Positions 1 through 6,431 of a stretch of DNA of 64,000 nt are shown here, one piece after another. Origin of the DNA: Streptomyces sp. HUAS 15-9 (GTDB lineage: Bacteria > Actinomycetota > Actinomycetes > Streptomycetales > Streptomycetaceae). The stretch's first letter is position 1, and each line of letters starts with the position of its first letter. The stretch spans positions 806,001 to 870,000 of the forward strand of contig NZ_CP106798.1 in NCBI RefSeq assembly GCF_025642155.1, read 5' to 3'. The notes beneath the pieces were generated by a model. The model was given only the letters and a program-made list of their open reading frames with translations, did no database searches and was not told where the DNA came from. A program made the translations under genes and the position numbers.

Positions 1-1
1 G

Positions 2-301
2 GTGGTCTCCTTCGGAGCCGTCGGACTGTTCGCCGAGCAGCGGGCGACCGGAGGCCGGCACCCGGCGGACGCCTCGCACCTGTCCTGGGGCGCGGGCCCG
101 CACGCCTGCCCGGTCAGACATCACACGCTGCTCATCGTGACCGAGGCGATCGAGCAGCTCACCCAGTGGCTGCCCGATCTGGAACCCGTCGTGCCCCGGG
201 ACCGCCTCGACTGGCGGCCCGGCCCCTTCCACCGCTCGCTGACATCCCTGCCCGTGCGGTTCAGCCCCCGCTCCCCCGACCAGCCAGGAGAGTTGCCGTG
301 A
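2..301 (+). CDS. Cytochrome P450, C-terminal part (conservon CvnE-like)
   Basis: Only the last 99 residues lie in the window; the start is outside. The visible part holds the heme-ligand region WGAGPHACPVR (Cys codon at 107-109), a variant of the usual FGxGxHxCxG loop. The tail that follows has the LDWRPGPFHRSLTSLPVRF pattern typical of the P450s that close Streptomyces conservons (sensor kinase, roadblock, DUF742, GTPase, P450). The stop codon TGA at 299-301 overlaps the GTG start of the next P450, so the two are probably translationally coupled. The natural substrate of such P450s is unknown. The family call is firm from the heme loop; the conservon assignment is inference because the upstream genes are not visible. 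Confidence 0.8.
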   Translation: MVSFGAVGLFAEQRATGGRHPADASHLSWGAGPHACPVRHHTLLIVTEAIEQLTQWLPDLEPVVPRDRLDWRPGPFHRSLTSLPVRFSPRSPDQPGELP

Positions 302-1530
302 CCGTGACCGACCGCATCGCCATCGACCCGTTCGGCGCCGACATCCCCGCCGAGAGCGCCCGGCTGCGCGCGCTCGGCCCGATCGTGCCCGTCGAACTGC
401 CCGGCGGCATCCCCGCCTGGGCCCCCACCGGCTACGACGTCCTCAAGGAACTGATCCTCGATCCCCAGGTCAGCAAGGATCCCCGGCTGCACTGGCGGCT
501 GTTTCCCGAGATCGGCGCGAACCCCTCCTGGGCCTGGATCCTGGGCTGGGTCGGCGTGGTCAACATGCTCTCCACGTACGGCCCCGACCACACCCGGCTG
601 CGCAAGCTGGTGGCGCCGAGCTTCACCGTGCGGCGCACCGAGGCGATGCGGCCGCGGGTGGAGGCCATCACCGCGGAGCTGCTGGAAGCCCTGGAGGCCG
701 CGGGCGCCGACGGCGAGACGGTCGATGTACGCGAGGCGCTCGCTCATCCGCTGCCGATGCGGCTGATCTGTGAACTGTTCGGTGTGCCCGAGGAGATGCG
801 GGAGGACACCGCCGAGCTCATCGCGGCGATCATGGACACCTCGGACCCGAGCCCGGAGCACGCCACGTGGGTGCAGGAGCGGATCGGCGCGGTGCTGGGC
901 GGGCTGATCGCGTACAAGGTCGAGCAGCCGGGCGACGACATGACCACGGAGCTGATCCGGGTCCGGGACGAGGACGGCGACCGGCTCAGCGACGAGGAGC
1001 TGCTCTACACGCTGCTGCTGGTGATCGGCGCCGGTTTCGAGACCACGGTCAACCTCATCGGCAACGCGGTCGTCGCCCTGCTGCGCGACCCCGGGCAGCT
1101 GGCGGCCGTCCGCTCCGGTGCCGTCTCCTGGGACGCCGTGATCGACGAGACGCTGCGGTTGCACCCCTCCATCGCCTCGCTCCCGCTGCGCTTCGCGGTC
1201 GGCGACCTGAAGGTCGGGGACGTCACGGTTCCGGCCGGGGACGCGATCATCACGACGTACGCCGCCGCCGGACTGGATCCCGAGCACTACGGGCCCGAGG
1301 CCGGTGTCTTCGACGCCTCGCGGGCGGCCGACGACCATCTCTCCTTCGGCATCGGCGTGCACCGCTGCATCGGCGCGCCGCTCGCCCGGGTGGAGGCGCT
1401 GACCGCGCTGCCCGCGCTGTTCGGCCGGTTCCCGGATCTGCGGCTGGCCGCCACGGACGACGAGCTGCGGCAGGTGCGGTCCTTCATCGCCTTCGGCTGG
1501 CGGGAGATTCCGGTCCGGCTGCGGGGCTGA
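298..1530 (+). CDS. Cytochrome P450 monooxygenase, second of a pair
   Basis: A 410-residue soluble class I bacterial P450, normal length for the family. The oxygen-activating I-helix GAGFETT lies at about residues 244-250, the ExxR motif of the K helix at E284-R287, and the heme-binding loop FGIGVHRCIGAPLAR has its Cys ligand at residue 357. It would need a ferredoxin and reductase encoded elsewhere. I chose GTG 298 because an AGGAGAG ribosome-binding site ends 7-8 bases upstream and the start overlaps the preceding P450 stop (GTGA). An in-frame GTG at 304 is an alternative. Tandem P450s at the end of a conservon suggest they are part of that membrane signalling complex or modify a product under its control (inference). 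Substrate unknown. Confidence 0.93.
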   Translation: MTVTDRIAIDPFGADIPAESARLRALGPIVPVELPGGIPAWAPTGYDVLKELILDPQVSKDPRLHWRLFPEIGANPSWAWILGWVGVVNMLSTYGPDHTRLRKLVAPSFTVRRTEAMRPRVEAITAELLEALEAAGADGETVDVREALAHPLPMRLICELFGVPEEMREDTAELIAAIMDTSDPSPEHATWVQERIGAVLGGLIAYKVEQPGDDMTTELIRVRDEDGDRLSDEELLYTLLLVIGAGFETTVNLIGNAVVALLRDPGQLAAVRSGAVSWDAVIDETLRLHPSIASLPLRFAVGDLKVGDVTVPAGDAIITTYAAAGLDPEHYGPEAGVFDASRAADDHLSFGIGVHRCIGAPLARVEALTALPALFGRFPDLRLAATDDELRQVRSFIAFGWREIPVRLRG

Positions 1531-1543
1531 AGGTGAGGAGGGG

Positions 1544-1570
1544 CGCGACCGGTCCCCCGTTCCGGTCGTG
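1544..1570. terminator. Hairpin between convergent P450 and PucR genes
   Basis: CGACCGG (1546-1552) and CCGGTCG (1562-1568) form a perfect 7-bp stem with a 9-nt loop, extendable by a G-U and a C-G pair. It sits 15 bases after the P450 stop, before the convergent regulator gene, so it probably ends P450 transcription. There is no U-tract, as is common in Streptomyces. Confidence 0.45.
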
Positions 1571-1680
1571 CCCCCGCGGCATGTGAACTTAACGGCAGGT
1601 GGAGCCGTTGGGTATCGCGGCGGTGCCCGTTTCGGGGTACGGAGGACTCACCCGTGCACAGGTGCGTCCGAATCACCCGG

Positions 1681-3207
1681 TTACGTACCGTGGAGTGCGG
1701 GTTCGGCGAGGTCACCGACTGCCAGCAGGGCCAGTACGACCTCGTACAGGTCGGTGCCCGCGGCCAGGAGCTGGCGTTCCAGGACGGGTTCGGCGCTGCG
1801 GACGTGTTCGCGCACGGTCTGGGCGTGGACGCCCAGGTCCTGGGCGGCGCGCTCGGCGTTGCCGCCCGCCGCGATCCAGGCGCGCAGCGTGCCGCGCAGG
1901 TCCCGTCCGTCCCGGGTGAGCCGCCCGAGGAGCTCTTGGGCCCAGGTGCGCAGCACGGTCCCGGCGAGCAGGTCGCCGATCGGGACGGCGACCGGCCGCG
2001 GGTCCGCGCCGTACGCGGCGCTCTCCGCGCAGCCGGCCTGGGTGTTCAGGGCGAGGTGGACGACGGCGCGGACGGTGAGATCGGAGAAGTCGGTGTCCAG
2101 CAGGCCTTCGACCCGGTCCATGCGGGCGCGCACGGTGTTGCGGCTCACGCCGAGCACCTTGGCCGCGCTCACCGCGGTGAACTCCAGGCCCAGCCGGGTG
2201 GTGGCCAGCAGTTCGGCGCGGGTGTGGTGGGGCAGGGTGTCGAGGGGGCGCAGCAGATCGGCGGACCAGGCGCACAGCGCGGCGAAGTCCATCAGCCGCT
2301 CCGGATGGGTCCGTTCGGCGTAGACGGCCGCCTGGTCCGGGTGGAAGTGGGCGACGGCGAGCGCGCTGATGGCCTGGCCGTAGGCGGTGGCGGTCTGGGC
2401 GAGGCTCTGCCGGGTGCTGCCGCCGAGGAAGATGCCGGGGCGGCCGCCGACGAACGAGCGCAGCCGCTCCCCCGCCGCGGCCACCGGGCTGACGACGATG
2501 ACGTGCCCGTCCATGGCGGGACAGCGCACGACCAGTGCCTGACCGCCGGTCACGTCCAGGCACTCGTCGGCGAGGCGGTCCCGTTCCTCGGCGGTCCCCT
2601 CGACGACGTACACGCTGGCCGTGTCGGTGTCGAGCAGTCCCGGCCACAGGCCCGCGGCGACCCGGCGGGCGGAGACGGTGTCCTGCACCATCAGCAGCTG
2701 CAGGATCGCCAGCCGCAGATCGGCCGCGGCGCGCCGCAGCCGGTGGCCCGCGGCGGTCAGCTCACGGTCCCTGAGCAGCAGTTCGACGACCGCCGCGGTC
2801 CGGGTGACGATCTCGGCGGCCTGCCGGTCGAACGGTGCCTCGCGTGCCACGGCCAGCAGGCCCGTGGACGCCGGGCGCGGGCCGGGGTGCCGCACGGCGA
2901 CCAGGCGCACATGCCGGCCCGCGTCCTCGAGGGACGCGGAGGAGATCCGCCCGGTGACGACGCCGGTGACGAGCGCGTCGTCGAGCGTCATCCGCTCTCC
3001 GGCGAGCAGGACGCCGTCGGCGCCCTGGAGGCAGGCCGTGCCCCGCACGGCGTGTGCGAGCCAGCTGACGACCCGGCGCAGGTCGCGCCCGGCGGGGCGG
3101 AGATGATCGAGCAGTTCCCCGGCCCACGCGGAATCCGTGTCGTACGGCGTCTGTGAGCGCGGGTCCTCGTCCGCTCTGCCACCCACGGCTGCCCTCTCCT
3201 CGTCCAT
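1681..3207 (-). CDS. PucR/CdaR-type transcriptional regulator
   Basis: A 508-residue protein without membrane segments. The C-terminal half has the layout of the PucR/CdaR family: a GGDEF-like region, then a helix-turn-helix near SAAKVLGVSRNTVRARMDRVE and a second, C-terminal one at NAERAAQDLGVHAQTVREHVR. The N-terminal half resembles a GAF-like sensory region. The family usually controls catabolic or efflux genes in response to a small ligand. The gene is convergent with the P450 pair and its nearest divergent partner is the YciO-family gene, so the target is not evident. Function beyond DNA-binding regulator is inference. Confidence 0.82.
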   Translation of the reverse strand: MDEERAAVGGRADEDPRSQTPYDTDSAWAGELLDHLRPAGRDLRRVVSWLAHAVRGTACLQGADGVLLAGERMTLDDALVTGVVTGRISSASLEDAGRHVRLVAVRHPGPRPASTGLLAVAREAPFDRQAAEIVTRTAAVVELLLRDRELTAAGHRLRRAAADLRLAILQLLMVQDTVSARRVAAGLWPGLLDTDTASVYVVEGTAEERDRLADECLDVTGGQALVVRCPAMDGHVIVVSPVAAAGERLRSFVGGRPGIFLGGSTRQSLAQTATAYGQAISALAVAHFHPDQAAVYAERTHPERLMDFAALCAWSADLLRPLDTLPHHTRAELLATTRLGLEFTAVSAAKVLGVSRNTVRARMDRVEGLLDTDFSDLTVRAVVHLALNTQAGCAESAAYGADPRPVAVPIGDLLAGTVLRTWAQELLGRLTRDGRDLRGTLRAWIAAGGNAERAAQDLGVHAQTVREHVRSAEPVLERQLLAAGTDLYEVVLALLAVGDLAEPALHGT

Positions 3208-3525
3208 CGCGTTGACCTCGGCATTCGGAGGTGGAGGTTACCCGACGAACGGCCCGGGTCGCGGGGCTCCGGGGCGAGTGGGCCGAGGGCGAAGGGGCTG
3301 CTTTGCCGGCGGTCTCGGGGGAGGGACCGCCGACGGAGCCGCGTGGCCCGGGGGCCGGGGGAAGGTCCCCGGGCGGCTTCCGGTTCGGGTTCCCCGGAAC
3401 CGGCGGGCCACGCAGGGGAGTTCGGGGCAGCACGCGATCGGCCGTGCCCGGCTCGCCGCGGATCGGGCGCGGGTACGGGACCCCGGCTGCGTCGCGGGTG
3501 CCCGATGACGGCATAAGCTCGGCGG
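3208..3525. other. Divergent intergenic region, PucR / YciO
   Basis: A 318-bp very GC-rich gap between divergent genes. I see no convincing gene. CCGGTTC (3380-3386) and GAACCGG (3397-3403) can form a 7-bp hairpin, and runs of C/G around 3345-3375 can fold. The right edge carries the likely leaderless promoter of the next gene. Confidence 0.5.
3514..3519 (+). promoter_or_regulatory. Leaderless -10 element of the YciO-family gene
   Basis: TAAGCT fits the actinobacterial -10 pattern TANNNT and ends six bases before the ATG at 3526. There is no Shine-Dalgarno sequence. This spacing is what leaderless actinobacterial transcripts show, so transcription probably starts at the A of ATG. Confidence 0.5.
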
Positions 3526-4146
3526 ATGGCGAAGTACTTCGACGTGCACCCCGAGAACCCGCAACCGCGCAGCATCGCCCAGGTCGCCGACGCCGTGCGC
3601 GCGGGCGCGCTCATCGCATACCCGACCGACTCCTGCTACGCGCTGGGGTGCCAGCTCGGCAGCCGTGACGGCATCGACCGGATCCGTTCGATCCGCCGGC
3701 TCGACGACCGGCACCACTTCACCCTGATGTGCCGCGACTTCGCGCAGCTCGGCCAGTTCGTGCGCGTGGACAACGACGTGTTCCGGGCCGTCAAGGCATC
3801 GACCCCGGGCAGTTACACCTTCATCCTCCCGGCGACCAGGGAAGTGCCGCGCAAGCTGCTGCACCCGAAGAAGAAGACCGTCGGCGTGCGCATCCCCGAC
3901 CACACCGTCACCCAGTCCCTGCTGGCCGAGCTCGGTGAGCCGCTGCTGTCCAGCACGCTGCTGCTGCCCGACGAGGAGGAGCCGATGACGCAGGGGTGGG
4001 AGATCAAGGACCGGCTCGACCACGCGGTGGACGCGGTGGTGGACTCCGGGGACTGCGGCACCGAACCGACCACGGTCATCGACTTCTCCAGCGGCGAGGC
4101 GGAGATCGTCCGGCGGGGAGCGGGCGACACATCACGCTTCGAGTGA
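3526..4146 (+). CDS. Sua5/YciO/YrdC-family protein
   Basis: A 206-residue single-domain protein of the YrdC fold. It matches the short YciO branch (about 206 residues, no C-terminal Sua5 domain), with the conserved N-terminal AYPTDSCYALGCQL region, the IRSIRRLDDRHHFTLMCRDF nucleotide-binding segment and GVRIPDH towards the middle. Sua5/YrdC proteins make threonylcarbamoyl-adenylate for the tRNA t6A modification. YciO paralogues keep the fold, but their physiological role is less clear, so I do not call it TsaC. The upstream -10 box suggests leaderless expression. Confidence 0.88.
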   Translation: MAKYFDVHPENPQPRSIAQVADAVRAGALIAYPTDSCYALGCQLGSRDGIDRIRSIRRLDDRHHFTLMCRDFAQLGQFVRVDNDVFRAVKASTPGSYTFILPATREVPRKLLHPKKKTVGVRIPDHTVTQSLLAELGEPLLSSTLLLPDEEEPMTQGWEIKDRLDHAVDAVVDSGDCGTEPTTVIDFSSGEAEIVRRGAGDTSRFE

Positions 4147-4267
4147 CCCGCGAGGGTCAGTGGGCCGGACGTGGGAATGGTGATCTTGCGTGAAACCATG
4201 ATCGCGTACACGCCGCGTCACGGAGGTCCCCCTCCGAACGACGATTCCTCAGGGAGGCTCTTGCGCC

Positions 4268-5023
4268 ATGACCGCCGTACAGGGAACCGCCGTGGACATC
4301 CCGACCGAGGACGGCACCGCCGACGCCTATCTGGCCCACCCCGGCGACGGACGCCCCCGTCCGGCCGTCCTGTTCTACCCGGACGCCTACGGACTGCGCC
4401 CGTACCTGAGGTCGATGGCCGACCGGCTCGCCGCGGCCGGCTACACGGTGCTGGTGCCGAACGTCCTCTATCGGCACGGCCGCACACCGGTCGTCGATCT
4501 GCCCGAGTTCATCGACCCCGGTGTCGATCCCACCCTCTGGGAGCGGGTCGGCCCCCTGGTGCGGTCGCTGACGCCCGATCGCGTCGAGCGGGACGCGGGC
4601 GCCTATCTGCGCCGGCTGGCCGACAGCCCGATGGTCGCAGCCGGCCCGGTCGCCGTGACCGGCTACTGCATGGGCGCCCGGCTGTCCCTGCTGACGGCCG
4701 GCACGTACCCGGACCGGGTCGCGGCGGCGGCCGGATTCCACGGCGGGCGGCTCGCCACCGAGACCCCGGACAGCCCGCACCTGGTCGCCGAACACATCAC
4801 CGCGGAGCTGTACTTCGGCCACGCGGACCATGACCCGTCCCTGCCCGAGGAGCAGATCGAGCGGCTCGAGAACGCGCTCACCGCGGCGGGTGTACGGCAT
4901 CGCTGCGAGGTCTACCCGGGTGCCCAGCACGGGTACACGATGGCGGACACCCCGGCGTACGACCGCGAGGCCGACGAGCGGCACTGGGCGGCGCTGCTCG
5001 ACCTGCTGGACCGTACCTTCTGA
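4268..5023 (+). CDS. Dienelactone hydrolase-family alpha/beta hydrolase
   Basis: A 251-residue cytoplasmic alpha/beta hydrolase. The nucleophile elbow GYCMGAR places the catalytic Cys at residue 134, as in true dienelactone hydrolases. The acid is in HADHDP (D187 or D189) and the His in AQHGYTM (H221), giving a complete Cys-Asp-His triad. Dienelactone hydrolases open lactones in chlorocatechol breakdown, but most actinobacterial members have unknown ester or lactone substrates. AGGGAGG lies about 10 bases before the ATG. A strong hairpin follows, so it is probably monocistronic. Confidence 0.9.
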   Translation: MTAVQGTAVDIPTEDGTADAYLAHPGDGRPRPAVLFYPDAYGLRPYLRSMADRLAAAGYTVLVPNVLYRHGRTPVVDLPEFIDPGVDPTLWERVGPLVRSLTPDRVERDAGAYLRRLADSPMVAAGPVAVTGYCMGARLSLLTAGTYPDRVAAAAGFHGGRLATETPDSPHLVAEHITAELYFGHADHDPSLPEEQIERLENALTAAGVRHRCEVYPGAQHGYTMADTPAYDREADERHWAALLDLLDRTF

Positions 5024-5029
5024 ACCCGG

Positions 5030-5065
5030 CCGTGGGGTGCCCGCCGTACGACGGGCACCCCACGG
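5030..5065 (+). terminator. Perfect 14-bp stem terminator
   Basis: Positions 5030-5043 and 5052-5065 are perfect inverted repeats around an 8-nt loop (core GTGGGGTGCCCG / CGGGCACCCCAC). It begins 7 bases after the hydrolase stop and ends before the operator region of the beta-glucanase gene. Confidence 0.85.
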
Positions 5066-5108
5066 ACTCCGTCCGACTCATTGACATGCACGCGCACGGG
5101 CGCAACCC

Positions 5109-5122
5109 TGAGAGCGCTCTCA
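5109..5122. promoter_or_regulatory. LacI-type operator palindrome (CebR-like)
   Basis: TGAGAGCGCTCTCA is a perfect 14-bp palindrome 52 bases before the beta-1,3-glucanase start. It differs by one symmetric base pair from the CebR operator TGGGAGCGCTCCCA, which controls cellulase genes in Streptomyces. A LacI-family repressor answering to glucan oligosaccharides is the natural reading (inference). Confidence 0.65.
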
Positions 5123-5138
5123 ACTGGTCCGGACCAAT
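5123..5138. promoter_or_regulatory. DasR-like (dre) operator palindrome
   Basis: ACTGGTCCGGACCAAT contains the perfect 12-bp palindrome TGGTCCGGACCA (5125-5136). It matches 13 of 16 positions of the known DasR-responsive element ASTGGTCTAGACCAST. It starts directly after the LacI-type palindrome, so the two would place two regulators side by side on one promoter. DasR normally links chitin-derived glucosamine-6-phosphate to chitinase expression. Confidence 0.55.
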
Positions 5139-5173
5139 ATCCGTGCCACCCCGACCCCACACGGAGGTGGAGC

Positions 5174-6373
5174 GTGCTCGCAAGACCCACCCGTCCCGCG
5201 CTGCTCTGTACGGCCGCGGCAACCCTGGTCGGCGCGCTGCTCGCGCTGGCCACGCCCGAACCGGCCGGTGCCGCGGTGCCGGACACGATCCCCCTGAAGG
5301 TGACCAACAACTCCGGCCGCGGCGAAGCGGTCTACATCTACGATCTCGGCACCCAGCTGTCGACGGGACGGCAGGGCTGGGCGGACGCGAACGGCACGTT
5401 CCACGCCTGGCCCGCGGGCGGCAACCCGCCGACGCCCGCGCCCGACGCCTCGATTCCGGGGCCCGCCGCCGGGCAGTCGAAGACGATCCGGATCCCGAAG
5501 TTCTCCGGGCGGATCTACTTCTCCTACGGCCGAAAGCTCGACTTCCGGCTCACCACCGGCGGGTTGGTGCAGCCGGCCGTGCAGAATCCGAGCGACCCCA
5601 ACCGCGACATCCTCTTCAACTGGTCGGAGTACACCCTCAACGACTCCGGGCTGTGGCTCAACAGCACCCAGGTCGACATGTTCTCCGCGCCCTACGCGGT
5701 CGGGGTGCAGCGCTCCGACGGGAGCGTGAGCAGTACCGGGCATCTCAAGCCGGGTGGCTACAGCGGGTTCTTCGACGCGCTGCGCGGACAGCCGGGCGGC
5801 TGGGCCAACCTGATCCAGACGCGGTCCGACGGGACCGTCCTGCGGGCGCTCTCACCGCTGTACGGAGTGGAGACCGGGGCCCTTCCGGCGAACGTCATGG
5901 CGGACTACGTCAACCGGGTCTGGCAGAAGTACGCCACGACGACGCTCACCGTCACGCCGTTCACCGACCAGCCGAACACCAAGTACTACGGGCGGGTGTC
6001 GGGGAACGTCATGAACTTCACCGACTCCTCGGGGGCGGTCGTCACCAGTTTCCAGAAGCCGGACGCCGACAGCATCTTCGGCTGCCACAAGCTGCTGGAC
6101 GCCCCCAACGACGCCGTGCGCGGACCCGTCTCCCGTACGCTGTGCGCCGGTTTCAACCGGTCGACGCTGCTGGTCAACCCCAACCAGCCGGACACCTCGT
6201 CGGCGAACTTCTACCAGGACGCGGTGACCAACCACTACGCGCGCAAGATCCACGCGCAGATGGCCGACGGCAAGGCGTACGCCTTCGCCTTCGACGACGT
6301 CGGGAACCACGAGTCACTGATCCACGACTCAGGCCCGCGGCAGGCGTATCTGACGCTGGATCCGCTCGGCTGA
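5174..6373 (+). CDS. Secreted GH64 beta-1,3-glucanase
   Basis: The 399-residue product starts with an export signal (LARPTRPALLCTAAATLVGALLALATPEPAGAA) followed by a GH64 domain with the thaumatin-like opening IPLKVTNNSGRGEAVYIYDL and a wide central region around the glucan-binding cleft. GH64 enzymes cut beta-1,3-glucan, many releasing laminaripentaose, and act outside the cell on fungal walls. I chose GTG 5174 because GGAGGTGG ends 3 bases before it and the signal peptide begins cleanly there; upstream in-frame ATGs would place the operators inside the gene. No separate carbohydrate-binding module is visible. The two upstream palindromes suggest control by glucan and aminosugar signals. Stand-alone gene closed by a bidirectional hairpin. 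Confidence 0.92.
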   Translation: MLARPTRPALLCTAAATLVGALLALATPEPAGAAVPDTIPLKVTNNSGRGEAVYIYDLGTQLSTGRQGWADANGTFHAWPAGGNPPTPAPDASIPGPAAGQSKTIRIPKFSGRIYFSYGRKLDFRLTTGGLVQPAVQNPSDPNRDILFNWSEYTLNDSGLWLNSTQVDMFSAPYAVGVQRSDGSVSSTGHLKPGGYSGFFDALRGQPGGWANLIQTRSDGTVLRALSPLYGVETGALPANVMADYVNRVWQKYATTTLTVTPFTDQPNTKYYGRVSGNVMNFTDSSGAVVTSFQKPDADSIFGCHKLLDAPNDAVRGPVSRTLCAGFNRSTLLVNPNQPDTSSANFYQDAVTNHYARKIHAQMADGKAYAFAFDDVGNHESLIHDSGPRQAYLTLDPLG

Positions 6374-6379
6374 CACGGT

Positions 6380-6419
6380 GCGGTCCCGCACCCGGAGGGC
6401 ATCCGGTGTGCGGGACCGC
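6380..6419. terminator. Bidirectional terminator between GH64 and M4 genes
   Basis: GCGGTCCCGCAC (6380-6391) and GTGCGGGACCGC (6408-6419) form a perfect 12-bp stem with a 16-nt loop. It lies between the stop codons of convergent genes (6373 and 6432) and can serve both. Confidence 0.85.
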
Positions 6420-6431
6420 GTCATTGCGCGA

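Noticed and set aside
1635..1640. GGGTAC resembling a sigma-B -10 element
   Set aside because: No -35 GNNT at 14-16 bp, and it lies between convergent genes with nothing to transcribe.
3471..3476. GGGTAC upstream of the YciO-family gene
   Set aside because: The nearest possible -35 is 17 bp away and lacks GNNT; the leaderless TAAGCT box is the better promoter.
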